Shown: piece after piece, positions 17,701 through 27,019 of the stretch
How the letters are laid out: each line of letters opens with the position of its first letter
Numbering within the stretch: the stretch's first letter is position 1
NCBI GenBank assembly: GCA_003240775.1
Contig: QFNI01000019.1
Coordinates: 1 to 64,000, forward strand
DNA length: 64,000 nucleotides
Source of the DNA: Mesorhizobium amorphae
GTDB taxonomy: Bacteria; Pseudomonadota; Alphaproteobacteria; Rhizobiales; Rhizobiaceae
Direction of reading: 5' to 3'
Position numbers and translations under genes: made by a program
The notes under the pieces: generated by a model
What the model saw: the letters and a program-made list of their open reading frames with translations, nothing else
Databases searched by the model: none
Told to the model about the DNA's origin: nothing

Positions 17701-18707
17701 CAAGCCAGCCCGTCCGTTGGGGCCTCATCGGGGCCAGCACCATCGCCAAGGAGTGGGTGATCGGCGCCATCCGCGCGAACGGGGGCGAGATCGTTTCCGT
17801 GATGAGCACCAGCGCTGAACGTGGGCGCGCCTATGCCGCCGAGCACGGCATCGCCCAAAGCACCACCGATCTCGAAGCCCTGCTCGGCTCCGGCATCGAC
17901 GCCGTCTACATCTCCACCACCAACGAGTTGCACCGCGACCAGGCGCTGGCCGCGATCCGCGCGGGTAAGCATGTGCTTTGCGAAAAGCCCCTAGCCATCC
18001 GCATCGAGGATGCGCGCGACATGGTGAAGGCAGCACACGAGGCCGGCGTGGTGTTCGCCACCAACCACCATCTGCGCAATGCCGCGAGCCACCGCGCGAT
18101 GCGCGACGCGGTCGCCTCAGGCCGCATCGGCAAGCCGCTTTCGGCGCGCGTGTTCCACGCCGTCTATCTGCCGCCGCACCTTCAGGGCTGGCGGCTCGAC
18201 AAGCCCGAAGCCGGCGGCGGCGTGATCCTCGACATCACCGTGCACGACACCGACACGCTGCGTTTCGTGCTGGGCTCCGACCCCGTCGAGGCCGTCGCGT
18301 TCTCACAGTCGGGCGGCATGGCGCAGAGCGGGCTGGAAGACGCGGTCATGGGCGTGCTCCGCTTCGAGAACGGCGTGATCGCGCAGTTCCACGACGGCTT
18401 CACCACGAAATTCGCGGAAACGGGATTCGAGGTGCATGGCACCGAGGGCTCGCTGATCGCGCGCAACGTGATGACGCAAAAGCCGATCGGCACCGTCACC
18501 TTGCGCAACGCGGATGGTGAGCAGGAACTGACGCTCGAGCCCAAGAACCTCTACGAGACCGCGGTCGAGGCTTTCCACGCGAGCATCCGCGGCGAGGGCA
18601 AGCCTTCCGCCACCGGCGAAGACGGCGTGTGGTCGCTGGCCGCCGGCCTCGCAGTCGTGGAAGCGGCGAAGACCGGCCATGCGGTGAAGGTCGAGGCCGG
18701 CCTGTGA
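17697..18707 (+). CDS. Gfo/Idh/MocA-family oxidoreductase
   Basis: A 336-aa NAD(P)-dependent sugar or inositol dehydrogenase-type enzyme. The N-terminal Rossmann motif is GLIGASTIA. The family motif CEKPLA has Lys97, and ITVHDTDTLRF supplies the D-x3-H-x2-D pattern of the active site. The family oxidises a hydroxyl of sugars, cyclitols or glycosides. It overlaps lacI upstream by four bases and shares its terminal A with the next ATG, so it is coupled on both sides. The exact substrate is unknown. Confidence 0.88.
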   Translation: MTSQPVRWGLIGASTIAKEWVIGAIRANGGEIVSVMSTSAERGRAYAAEHGIAQSTTDLEALLGSGIDAVYISTTNELHRDQALAAIRAGKHVLCEKPLAIRIEDARDMVKAAHEAGVVFATNHHLRNAASHRAMRDAVASGRIGKPLSARVFHAVYLPPHLQGWRLDKPEAGGGVILDITVHDTDTLRFVLGSDPVEAVAFSQSGGMAQSGLEDAVMGVLRFENGVIAQFHDGFTTKFAETGFEVHGTEGSLIARNVMTQKPIGTVTLRNADGEQELTLEPKNLYETAVEAFHASIRGEGKPSATGEDGVWSLAAGLAVVEAAKTGHAVKVEAGL

Positions 18708-20314
18708 TGAACAAGCACATCACCCTGGCCGAGGCCGCGAACCTCATCCCCGACGGTGCGGTCGTTTCCGTCTCGTCGTCTTCTGGCCTCGGCTGCCCGG
18801 ATGCGACGCTTGCGGCAATCGGCGAGCGCTTCGAGCGCACCGGCCACCCGCGCGACCTGACCACGCTTCACCCTATCGCGGCCGGCGACATGAGCGGCAT
18901 CAAGGGCGTCGATCACATCGCGAAGAAGGGCCTGCTGAAGACCATCATCGGCGGCTCCTACCCGTCCGGCCCCTCCACCTCCGAGCCGCCGCTGATCTGG
19001 CAGATGATCGGCGCGGATGAGGTGGCGGCCTACAATGTGCCGTCGGGCATCATGTTCGACATCCATCGCGAAGCCGCTGCCAAGCGGCCGGGCGTGCTCA
19101 CCAAGGTGGGGCTGGAGACCTTCGTCGACCCCGACCGCGAGGGCTGCGCGATGAACGCCGCCGCGCGCGAGAAGGCGATCGTGCGCAAGGTCGAGTTCGA
19201 AGGCGAGACCTGGCTCTATTTCCCCGCGATCAAGCCCGATGTCGCGATCATCCGCGCGACCACGGCCGACGAGCGCGGCAACCTGTCCTACGAGCACGAG
19301 GGCGCCTATCTCGGCGGGCTCGACCAGGCGCTCGCCGCCCGCAACAATGGCGGCATCGTGATCGCCCAGGTGAAGCGGCTCGCGGCAGCCGGCACGCTGA
19401 AGCCGCACGACGTGCGCGTGCCCGGCATGCTGGTGGACTATGTGGTGGTCGATGCCGAACAGAAGCAGACGACGCTGACAGCCTACGACCCCGCGATTTC
19501 CGGCGAGATCTTCCGCTCGCTCGATTCCTTCCGCACGCCCGACTTCAACATCCAGAAGGTGATCGCGCGCCGCGTGGCGCAGGAGCTGGAAGGCGGCACG
19601 GCCGTCAATCTCGGCTTCGGCATCTCGGCCAACGTGCCGCGCATCCTGCTGGAAGAAGGCCTGCACGGCTCGGTCACCTGGGTGATCGAGCAGGGTGCGG
19701 TGGGCGGCGTGCCGCTCCTCGATTTCGCCTTCGGCTGCGCGTCGAATGCGGATGCCTTCATGCCGTCGCCCTATCAGTTCACCTATTTCCAGGGCGCGGG
19801 CTTCGACGCCTCGCTCCTTTCCTTCCTGGAGATCGGGCGCGACGGTTCGGTCAACGTGTCCCGCCTTTCCTTCCGTCCGCATGTGACGGCGGGTGCCGGC
19901 GGTTTCGTGGACATCACCGCACGCGCCAAGAAGATCGTGTTCTCCGGCATGTTCAACGCGGGCGCGAAGCTCGGCGTGGCGGGCGGCAAGCTGCAGATCG
20001 AGAAGGACGGCAAGCTCAAGAAGCTGGTGGAGGCCGTCGAGCACGTCACCTTCTCCGGCCCCCGCGGCGTGGCCCAGGGCCAGGATGTCACCTACGTCAC
20101 CGAGCGCTGCGTGATGAAGCTGACGCCGGACGGGATCGTGGTCACCGAGATCGCGCCGGGCGCTGACCTCCAGGCGCACATCCTCGACCAGGCCGAGTTC
20201 CCGCTCAAGGTCTCCGACAAGCTCAAGGTGATGGACGACGCGCTCTTCCGCGAGGCGCCGATCGGCCTGCGGCTCAAGGAGAAGCCCGCTCCCCGCCTGG
20301 ACGAAGCGGCATGA
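18707..20314 (+). CDS. Class I acyl-CoA transferase, fused alpha-beta (acetate/propionate CoA-transferase type)
   Basis: A 535-aa fusion of both CoA-transferase halves. It moves CoA from an acyl-CoA to a free carboxylic acid. The second half carries EQGAVGG, where Glu328 is the expected residue that forms the glutamyl-CoA thioester, and GFGISANVPRI contributes a glycine loop. The length and fusion resemble propionate CoA-transferases or YdiF. It is unusual inside a sugar-transport operon and suggests that a carboxylic acid released by the pathway is activated here. It overlaps the hydratase start by four bases. Confidence 0.85.
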   Translation: MNKHITLAEAANLIPDGAVVSVSSSSGLGCPDATLAAIGERFERTGHPRDLTTLHPIAAGDMSGIKGVDHIAKKGLLKTIIGGSYPSGPSTSEPPLIWQMIGADEVAAYNVPSGIMFDIHREAAAKRPGVLTKVGLETFVDPDREGCAMNAAAREKAIVRKVEFEGETWLYFPAIKPDVAIIRATTADERGNLSYEHEGAYLGGLDQALAARNNGGIVIAQVKRLAAAGTLKPHDVRVPGMLVDYVVVDAEQKQTTLTAYDPAISGEIFRSLDSFRTPDFNIQKVIARRVAQELEGGTAVNLGFGISANVPRILLEEGLHGSVTWVIEQGAVGGVPLLDFAFGCASNADAFMPSPYQFTYFQGAGFDASLLSFLEIGRDGSVNVSRLSFRPHVTAGAGGFVDITARAKKIVFSGMFNAGAKLGVAGGKLQIEKDGKLKKLVEAVEHVTFSGPRGVAQGQDVTYVTERCVMKLTPDGIVVTEIAPGADLQAHILDQAEFPLKVSDKLKVMDDALFREAPIGLRLKEKPAPRLDEAA

Positions 20315-21087
20315 GCGAGCGTCTCAACCTCCGCATCGAAGGTGCAACAGCGGTGCTCGCCATCGCGCGGCCCGAGCGCGCCAATGCCTTGGACATGGAT
20401 CTGCTGCGTGCGATCGAGCGCGCCTGCGACCGGATCGAGGGAGAGGACGCCGTGCGCGCGGCCATCCTGACCGGCGAAGGCAAGGCCTTCTCGGCCGGCG
20501 GCGACATCAAGGCCTGGGGCGCGATGAGCCCGCAGGAGTTCGGCACGGAGTGGATCAGGCTCGGGCACCGCGTGTTCGACCGCCTGGCCTCGCTGCGGAT
20601 GCCGCTGATCTCCGCCATCAACGGCCATGCGCTGGGCGGCGGGCTGGAGCTGGCGGCGACCGCCGACATCAGGGTGGCCGAGACCCAGTCGCGCATCGGC
20701 CTGCCCGAGACGGGGCTCGGCATGGTGCCGGGCTGGTCGGGCACGCAGCGCCTCGTGCGCCGCTTCGGCGCGGGCGTCGTGCGCCGCATGGCGCTGGGCG
20801 GCGAGGTGTTCCTCGGCGAAGAGGCCAGAGCGCTCGGCCTGATCGACCATGTGGCCGAGACGGGCGGCGCGCTTTCTCGCGCGCTTGAGCTCGCGGCCGG
20901 CATCGCCGAGCGCGGGCCGGCGGCGGTGGCGCTCGCGAAACTGATGATCAACACGGCCGAGGGCGAATCGCGCGAGGCGGGCGTCGAAACGCTTGCCGGC
21001 ATCTTGGCCGCCAAGACGGGCGATCTGCGCGAGGGCGTGACAGCCTTTGGCGAGAAGCGCGCGCCCCGCTTCCAGGGAGAATGGTGA
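20311..21087 (+). CDS. Enoyl-CoA hydratase/isomerase family protein
   Basis: A 258-aa crotonase. The oxyanion-hole loops FSAGGDIKA and GHALGGGLELA are present. Both glutamates used for water addition in true hydratases are conserved, one in GGGLELA and one in GLPETGLG. Hydration of a 2-enoyl-CoA is therefore likely, though the acyl group is unknown. It is directly downstream of the CoA-transferase with overlapping start and stop, and immediately followed by an aldehyde dehydrogenase, so the three probably handle one acid. Confidence 0.85.
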   Translation: MSERLNLRIEGATAVLAIARPERANALDMDLLRAIERACDRIEGEDAVRAAILTGEGKAFSAGGDIKAWGAMSPQEFGTEWIRLGHRVFDRLASLRMPLISAINGHALGGGLELAATADIRVAETQSRIGLPETGLGMVPGWSGTQRLVRRFGAGVVRRMALGGEVFLGEEARALGLIDHVAETGGALSRALELAAGIAERGPAAVALAKLMINTAEGESREAGVETLAGILAAKTGDLREGVTAFGEKRAPRFQGEW

Positions 21088-22596
21088 ATGACGGTTCTGG
21101 TGAAGCCCGACAGCCTGCGCAGGCTCGAGGCCCGCGACTTCTCGATGCTGGTGGGCAAGGATTGGGTGAAGGCCGAGAGCGGCCGCACCATCGACCGCAC
21201 GGCACCGGGCCACGGCGTGGTGGTGTCGCGCGTTCCCGAGGGCACCAAGCATGACGCGGAACGCGCCGTGGCCGCTGCGCGCCATGCCTTCGACCACGGC
21301 CCCTGGCCGCGCATGACGGCATCCGAGCGCTCGCTGCTGCTGCTCAAGGTGGCCGACGCCATCGCGGCCCGCGCGGACGAATTGGCCTTCCTCGATGCGG
21401 TCGAGGCCGGCAAGCCGATCACCCAGGTGAAGGGCGAGATCGGCGGCGCAGTGGACATCTGGCGCTATGCAGCGGCCCTTGCGCGCGATCTGCACGGCGA
21501 AAGCTACAACACGCTGGGCACCGCCACGCTCGGCGTCGTGCTGCGCGAGGCCGTCGGCGTGGTCGGCATCATCACGCCCTGGAACTTCCCGTTCCTGATC
21601 GTTTCCCAGAAGCTGCCCTTCGCGCTGGCTGCCGGCTGCACCTGCGTGGTGAAGCCGTCCGAACTGACCTCCGGCTCCACGCTTCTGCTCGGCGAGATCC
21701 TGCTCGAAGCCGGCCTGCCCGAGGGCGTGGTCTCGATCGTCACCGGCACGGGGCCGGAAGTGGGCGCGGTGCTTTCGACGCATCCGGACGTGGACATGGT
21801 GTCCTTCACCGGCTCCACCGCAGTCGGTCGCCTGACCATGGCGAATGCGGCGAAGACGCTCAAGAAGGTCTCGCTCGAGCTCGGCGGCAAGAACCCGCAG
21901 ATCGTGTTCCCCGATGCCGACCTCGACGCCTTCGTGGACGCGGCCGTGTTCGGCGCTTGGTTCAACGCGGGCGAGTGCTGCAACGCCGGCTCGCGGCTGA
22001 TCCTGCACAAGAGCATCGCCGAAGAGGTGACCGCGCGCGTGGCGGAGCTTTCCAAATCCGTGCGCCTGGGCGACCCGCTCAACCCCGAAACGCAGGTGGG
22101 CGCCATCATCACGCCCGAGCATCTGGCGAAGATCCAGGCCTTCGTGAAGGGCGCGGGCGAAGCCGGCGCCGATGTGGCGCTGGGCGGCGAAGCGCTCGAT
22201 CTGGGGTCCGGCCAGTTCATGGCCCCTACCCTTCTTGCCAATGTCACCCCCGACATGGCCGTGGCGCGCGAGGAAGTGTTCGGGCCCGTGCTGTCGGTGC
22301 TGTCCTTCGAGACGCTGGACGAGGCGGTGGATATCGCCAACGCCGTGGAATACGGCCTCTCGGCCGGCGTGTGGAGCCACGACTTCGACACTTGCCTGGG
22401 GATCGGCCGCCGGGTGCGCGCGGGCACGGTCTGGATGAACACCTTCATGGACGGCGCAGCCGAATTGCCTTTCGGCGGAATGCGCCAGTCGGGCCTGGGT
22501 CGCGAGCTCGGGCGCCATGCCGTCGAGGACTACACGGAGTCCAAGACACTCAACATGCATATGGGCCCGCGCACCGGCTGGTGGATGCCCAGGTGA
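21088..22596 (+). CDS. NAD(P)-dependent aldehyde dehydrogenase
   Basis: A 502-aa ALDH-superfamily enzyme oxidising an aldehyde to a carboxylate. It has the cofactor loop FTGSTAVGR, the general-base motif LELGGKNP and the nucleophile Cys298 in GECCNAG. The C-terminal PFGGMRQSGLGRE segment resembles betaine- and hydroxy-aldehyde dehydrogenases. It starts one base after the hydratase stop. In this operon it could oxidise the aldehyde made by the downstream GMC alcohol dehydrogenase, giving the acid used by the CoA-transferase; this is inference. Confidence 0.92.
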   Translation: MTVLVKPDSLRRLEARDFSMLVGKDWVKAESGRTIDRTAPGHGVVVSRVPEGTKHDAERAVAAARHAFDHGPWPRMTASERSLLLLKVADAIAARADELAFLDAVEAGKPITQVKGEIGGAVDIWRYAAALARDLHGESYNTLGTATLGVVLREAVGVVGIITPWNFPFLIVSQKLPFALAAGCTCVVKPSELTSGSTLLLGEILLEAGLPEGVVSIVTGTGPEVGAVLSTHPDVDMVSFTGSTAVGRLTMANAAKTLKKVSLELGGKNPQIVFPDADLDAFVDAAVFGAWFNAGECCNAGSRLILHKSIAEEVTARVAELSKSVRLGDPLNPETQVGAIITPEHLAKIQAFVKGAGEAGADVALGGEALDLGSGQFMAPTLLANVTPDMAVAREEVFGPVLSVLSFETLDEAVDIANAVEYGLSAGVWSHDFDTCLGIGRRVRAGTVWMNTFMDGAAELPFGGMRQSGLGRELGRHAVEDYTESKTLNMHMGPRTGWWMPR

Positions 22597-22624
22597 TGTG
22601 ATTAGTCTCTTGCCGTGAGGAATT

Positions 22625-22645
22625 CCTCCGGCCTGGGACCGGAGG
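22625..22645 (+). repeat. Intergenic hairpin before the substrate-binding protein
   Basis: Arms CCTCCGG and CCGGAGG around a 7-base loop lie in the 115-base gap between the aldehyde dehydrogenase and the transporter. There is no T-run. Likely an RNA-processing or stability element; a new promoter may also lie here. Confidence 0.5.
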
Positions 22646-22711
22646 TGGAATGGCGCTCCGCAATGGTGCGGATTGCCGAAGTGATGCGAAAAGCATCTTG
22701 GGAGGAATGGA

Positions 22712-23962
22712 ATGCGTGGAATGATCGTGAAGGCGGCCGCTGCCGCCCTTCTGCTGTCGTCCGCCGGCATGGCCGTCGCGCAGCAGCAGAACGTGGAAGT
22801 GCTGCACTGGTGGACGTCGGGTGGCGAGGCTGCCGCCCTTGACGTGCTCAAGCAGGATCTTGGCAAGGAGAACATCGGCTGGACCGACATGCCGGTCGCC
22901 GGCGGCGGCGGCACCGAGGCCATGACCGTGCTTCGCGCCCGCGTCACCGGCGGCAACGCGCCCACCGCCGTGCAGATGCTCGGTTTCGACATCCTCGACT
23001 GGGCCAAGGAAGGCTCGCTCGGCAACCTGAACGACGTGGCTTCCGCCGAAGGCTGGGACAAGGTGATCCCCACCGCCCTCCAGCAGTTCTCGAAATACGA
23101 GGGAAACTGGATCGCTGCGCCCGTCAACGTCCACTCCACCAACTGGGTTTGGATCAACAAGGCGGCCCTCGACAAGGCCGGCGGCAAGGAGCCCGCGAAC
23201 TGGGACGAGTTCGTAGCACTGCTGGACAAGTTCAAGGAGCAGGGCATCACGCCGCTGGCGCATGGCGGCCAGCCCTGGCAGGACGCGACGATCTTCGACG
23301 CGGTCGTGCTCTCGCTCGGCAACGACGTCTACAAGAAGGCCTTCATCGACCTCGACCCGGCGACGCTCTCGGGCCCCCAGATGAAGGAAGCCTTCGACCG
23401 CATGACGAAGCTGCGTTCCTATGTGGACGACAACTTCTCGGGCCGCGACTGGAACCTGGCTTCCGCCATGGTGATCGAAGGCCAGGCCGGCGCGCAGCTG
23501 ATGGGCGACTGGGCCAAGGGCGAGTTCATCAAGGCCGGCAAGAAGCCGGGCACCGACTTCGTCTGCATGCGCTTCCCCGGCACGCAGGGCTCGGTCACCT
23601 TCAACTCCGACCAGTTCGTGATGTTCAAGGTGGCCGCTGACAAGGAAGCGGCGCAGAAGGCGATGGCGGCAGCCATCGAGAGCCCCGAGTTCCAGTCGGC
23701 CTTCAACGTGGTCAAGGGCTCCGCCCCTGCCCGCACCGACGTGCCGGACACGGCGTTCGACGATTGCGGCAAGAAGGCCATCAAGGACTTGGCCGAAGCC
23801 AACACCGCCGGCACGCTGATGGGCTCCATGGCCCATGGCCACGCCAACCCGGCATCGGTCAAGAACGCGATCTATGACGTGGTGACCCGCCAGTTCAACG
23901 GCGAGCTTTCCTCGGAGGAAGCCGTGACCGAGCTGGCCGCCGCCGTGGAAGCCGCGAAGTAA
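22712..23962 (+). CDS. Carbohydrate ABC transporter, periplasmic substrate-binding protein
   Basis: A 416-aa family 1 sugar-binding protein. A Sec signal peptide is clear: basic MRGMIVK, a hydrophobic core and cleavage near AVAQQQ (about residues 22-25). The mature start VEVLHWWTSGGE is typical of this group. It captures a sugar or glycoside in the periplasm for the permeases that follow. GGGAGGAATGG precedes the ATG. It is flanked by hairpins on both sides, consistent with higher mRNA levels of the binding protein than of the permeases. Confidence 0.93.
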   Translation: MRGMIVKAAAAALLLSSAGMAVAQQQNVEVLHWWTSGGEAAALDVLKQDLGKENIGWTDMPVAGGGGTEAMTVLRARVTGGNAPTAVQMLGFDILDWAKEGSLGNLNDVASAEGWDKVIPTALQQFSKYEGNWIAAPVNVHSTNWVWINKAALDKAGGKEPANWDEFVALLDKFKEQGITPLAHGGQPWQDATIFDAVVLSLGNDVYKKAFIDLDPATLSGPQMKEAFDRMTKLRSYVDDNFSGRDWNLASAMVIEGQAGAQLMGDWAKGEFIKAGKKPGTDFVCMRFPGTQGSVTFNSDQFVMFKVAADKEAAQKAMAAAIESPEFQSAFNVVKGSAPARTDVPDTAFDDCGKKAIKDLAEANTAGTLMGSMAHGHANPASVKNAIYDVVTRQFNGELSSEEAVTELAAAVEAAK

Positions 23963-24010
23963 GCTTCGCCGCTCCGAACTGCGCTGCCTCTCAAGCCCAT
24001 CCATCGGGCA

Positions 24011-24037
24011 CCCCTTCCCCGCGCAGGCGGGAAGGGG
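24011..24037 (+). repeat. Strong hairpin between binding-protein and permease genes
   Basis: CCCCTTCCCCGC (24011-24022) pairs with GCGGGAAGGGG (24027-24037) with a single bulged C and a very short loop. No T-run follows. Its position after the binding-protein gene suits 3'-end protection or partial termination. Confidence 0.6.
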
Positions 24038-24081
24038 TCTGAGGGGCAGCGCATCCCTTCCCCATCTCCAAGGCCCCGCCC

Positions 24082-25020
24082 ATGAGCGCCCAAGGCAACG
24101 CCGCAGTGCCCGTCGCCATCGCCGCCGAACGCGCCGCGCCGCAAAGCCGCGTGCGTTTCGAAGACTGGCTCCCCAAGCTCGTGCTCGCACCGAGCTTCGC
24201 CATCGTGCTCGTCTTCGTCTACGGCTTCATCCTGTTCACGGGCTACCTGTCCTTCACCGACAGCCGCATGCTGCCCTCCTTCGGTTGGGTGGGCTTCGCG
24301 AATTACGAGCGCCTTTGGGCACTGCCGCACTGGTGGCGCGCGGTGTCGAACCTCGCGATCTTCGCCTCGCTCTACATCGTGATCTGCTCGGTGCTGGGCC
24401 TGGGTCTCGCCATCCTGCTCGACCAGAAGATCCGCGGCGAGGGTTTCCTCAGGCCGATCTATCTCTACCCGATGGCGCTGTCCTTCATCGTCACGGGCAC
24501 TGCGTGGAAGTGGTTCCTCGACCCCGGCATCGGCTTGCAGAACACGATGCAGCTCTGGGGCTGGGAAAGCTTCACCTTCACCTGGATCAAGGACCGCAAC
24601 TACGCGATCTACTGCCTCGTGATCGCGGCCGTATGGCAGTCCACCGGCTTCGTGATGGCGATGTTTTTGGCGGGCCTGCGCGGCGTCGACGGCGAGATCG
24701 TCAAGGCTGCGCAGATCGACGGCGCCTCGAACGTCACGATCTACCGCCGCATCATCATCCCCTTGATGCGCCCGGTCTTCCTGTCGGCCTTCGTGGTGCT
24801 CGCGCACCTGGCCATCAAGGCCTATGACCTCGTGGTGGCGCTGACCGGCGGCGGTCCCGGCCAGGCGACCGAACTGCCCGCCACCTTCATGTATTCCTAC
24901 ACCTTCACCCGCAACCAGATGGGCGTCGGCGCCTCCTCGGCCATCATCATGCTGGTGATGATCTTCTCGATCATCGTGCCCTACCTCTATTCCGAGCTGC
25001 GCGGAGCCAAACGTCGATGA
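24082..25020 (+). CDS. Sugar ABC transporter permease, MalF/UgpA type
   Basis: A 312-aa inner-membrane subunit with about six helices. The ABC-coupling loop EIVKAAQIDGASNVTIYRRI shows the EAA pattern that contacts the ATPase. The N-terminal 30 residues are cytoplasmic. The stop overlaps the next permease (ATGA). It forms the heterodimeric channel with the next gene product and the ATPase at 25904. Confidence 0.93.
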   Translation: MSAQGNAAVPVAIAAERAAPQSRVRFEDWLPKLVLAPSFAIVLVFVYGFILFTGYLSFTDSRMLPSFGWVGFANYERLWALPHWWRAVSNLAIFASLYIVICSVLGLGLAILLDQKIRGEGFLRPIYLYPMALSFIVTGTAWKWFLDPGIGLQNTMQLWGWESFTFTWIKDRNYAIYCLVIAAVWQSTGFVMAMFLAGLRGVDGEIVKAAQIDGASNVTIYRRIIIPLMRPVFLSAFVVLAHLAIKAYDLVVALTGGGPGQATELPATFMYSYTFTRNQMGVGASSAIIMLVMIFSIIVPYLYSELRGAKRR

Positions 25021-25898
25021 GCCGTGCAGCCACAGAGAACCCCGTCACCCACAACCTGTTGACCCGCGCGCTCATCTATTCCGCGCTGATCCTGTTTGCG
25101 ATCTACTCGCTTCTGCCGCTCTACGTGATGCTGGTGAACTCGTTGAAGCCGCTCGACGAGATCCGCCAGGGCGGCATGCTCAATCTGCCGCAGACCTGGA
25201 CGCTGGCGCCCTGGGCGGCGGCATGGTCGACCGCGCAGATCGGCGTGGAGGCCACGGGCCTGCGGCCCTTCTTCATCAACTCGATCCTGATGGTGGTGCC
25301 CGCCGTCGCCATCTCCACCGTGCTCGGCGCGCTCAACGGCTACGTGCTGACCAAGTGGCGCTTCCGGGGCGACGGCATCGTCTTCGGGATGCTGCTGCTG
25401 TCCTGCTTCATCCCCTTCCAGATCGTGCTGATCCCCATGGCGCGGATGCTCGGCCTGTTCGGCCTGTCGGGCTCCATTCCCGGCCTGGTGATGGTGCACG
25501 TGATCTACGGCCTGGGCTTCACCACGCTCTACTTCCGCAACTACTACGAGGCCTTCCCGACCGAGCTCGTGCGCGCGGCCCAGATCGACGGCGCGGGCTT
25601 CTTCCAGATCTTCCGCCGCATCCTGCTGCCCTCCTCGGGGCCGATCATCGTGGTGTCGGTGATCTGGCAGTTCACGAACATCTGGAACGACTTCCTGTTC
25701 GGCGCATCCTTTTCGGGCGCCTACTCCACGCCAATGACGGTTGCGCTCAACAACCTCGTGCAGTCCTCCACGGGCGTGAAGGAATACAACGTGCATTTCG
25801 CGGGCGCGATCCTCGCCGCCCTCCCAACCCTGATCGTCTACGTCGTGTCCGGCCGCTATTTCGTGCGTGGGCTGATGTCGGGCGCGGTGAAAGGCTGA
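25017..25898 (+). CDS. Sugar ABC transporter permease, MalG/UgpE type
   Basis: The 293-aa second permease, with about six helices and the EAA loop ELVRAAQIDGAGFFQIFRRI. It has the MalG-type architecture. It overlaps the upstream permease by four bases, and the ATPase start follows five bases after the stop, so all transport subunits are co-translated. The sugar specificity lies in the binding protein and cannot be read here. Confidence 0.93.
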   Translation: MSRAATENPVTHNLLTRALIYSALILFAIYSLLPLYVMLVNSLKPLDEIRQGGMLNLPQTWTLAPWAAAWSTAQIGVEATGLRPFFINSILMVVPAVAISTVLGALNGYVLTKWRFRGDGIVFGMLLLSCFIPFQIVLIPMARMLGLFGLSGSIPGLVMVHVIYGLGFTTLYFRNYYEAFPTELVRAAQIDGAGFFQIFRRILLPSSGPIIVVSVIWQFTNIWNDFLFGASFSGAYSTPMTVALNNLVQSSTGVKEYNVHFAGAILAALPTLIVYVVSGRYFVRGLMSGAVKG

Positions 25899-25903
25899 TC
25901 CCG

Positions 25904-27013
25904 ATGGCGTTTCTCGAAATCGCGCAGCTGCGCAAATCCTACGGCTCGGTCGAGATCCTCAAGGACATCAACATCGAAATCGAGCGCGGCGGCTTCCTGG
26001 TGCTGGTCGGCCCGTCCGGCTGCGGCAAGTCCACGCTGCTCAACTGCATCGCGGGGCTCGAGCCGATCACGTCAGGCGACATCGCCATCAACGGCAACTC
26101 GGTGGCGGGGCTGCACCCCTCCAAGCGCGACATCGCGATGGTGTTCCAGTCCTACGCGCTCTACCCCAACATGACGGTGGCGGGAAACATCGCCTTCGGC
26201 ATGGAAATCCGCGGCGTGCCCAAGGAAGAGCGCGAGAAGGCCATCAAGCGCGTGGCCGACACGCTCCAGATCGGCCACCTGCTCGACCGCAAGCCTTCCC
26301 AGCTTTCCGGCGGCCAGCGCCAGCGTGTCGCCATGGGCCGGGCGCTTGTGCGCGATCCGCAGGTGTTCCTGTTCGACGAGCCCCTGTCCAACCTCGACGC
26401 CAAGCTGCGCGTGGACATGCGCACCGAGATCAAGCGCCTGCATCAGCGCATGAAGACCACCATCGTCTACGTCACCCACGACCAGATCGAGGCGATGACG
26501 CTGGCGACCAAGATCGCGGTTCTGAAGGACGGCGTGCTCCAGCAGTTCGGCACGCCGGCCGAGATCTACAACAACCCCTCCAACATGTTCGTGGCCGACT
26601 TCATGGGCTCGCCCGCCATGAACCTGCTTTCCGCGCGGGTGGAAGGCGCGGGCAACGGCCTGGCCGTGTCGCTCGATCGCCCAGGCGCCGAGCCGCTCAA
26701 GCTGCCGGTCTCGGCCGAGGCCCTCGGCGCCTATGCCGGCCGCGACATCGTGTTCGGCATCCGCCCGGAAGCCTTGACCGATCCGGACGGCGCCGACCGC
26801 AACGCACGCGCGCTCGCCGAAGGCGATTGCCTGATCGAGGTGGTCGAGCCCGCGGGCTCCGACACTTTCGCCGTCACCAAGCTCGGCGGCAAGGAAGTGG
26901 TGGCGCGGCTTCGTGCCGACGCCCGGCTCGCGCCCGGCCAGGTCTCGCGGCTCGCCTTCAACCTCGACAAGGCGGTGTTCTTCGATCCCGCAACCCAAGC
27001 CCGGATCGCCTGA
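25904..27013 (+). CDS. Sugar ABC transporter ATP-binding protein, UgpC/MsmK type
   Basis: A 369-aa ATPase energising the importer. Walker A is GPSGCGKST, the signature is LSGGQRQR, Walker B is VFLFDEPLSNLD and the switch is THD. After about residue 235 comes the C-terminal OB-like regulatory domain with GIRPEAL, typical of CUT1 sugar importers, which can be regulatory or shared between systems. The start MAFLEIAQLRKSYG is placed directly after the permease stop. Confidence 0.95.
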   Translation: MAFLEIAQLRKSYGSVEILKDINIEIERGGFLVLVGPSGCGKSTLLNCIAGLEPITSGDIAINGNSVAGLHPSKRDIAMVFQSYALYPNMTVAGNIAFGMEIRGVPKEEREKAIKRVADTLQIGHLLDRKPSQLSGGQRQRVAMGRALVRDPQVFLFDEPLSNLDAKLRVDMRTEIKRLHQRMKTTIVYVTHDQIEAMTLATKIAVLKDGVLQQFGTPAEIYNNPSNMFVADFMGSPAMNLLSARVEGAGNGLAVSLDRPGAEPLKLPVSAEALGAYAGRDIVFGIRPEALTDPDGADRNARALAEGDCLIEVVEPAGSDTFAVTKLGGKEVVARLRADARLAPGQVSRLAFNLDKAVFFDPATQARIA

Positions 27014-27019
27014 GCCTCC

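Noticed and set aside
20092..23322. Minus-strand open frame of over 1000 codons opposite the CoA-transferase to binding-protein genes
   Set aside because: The opposite strand encodes four well-supported enzymes with full motifs. The antisense product is His/Arg/Gly-rich without domains, typical of a GC-shadow frame.
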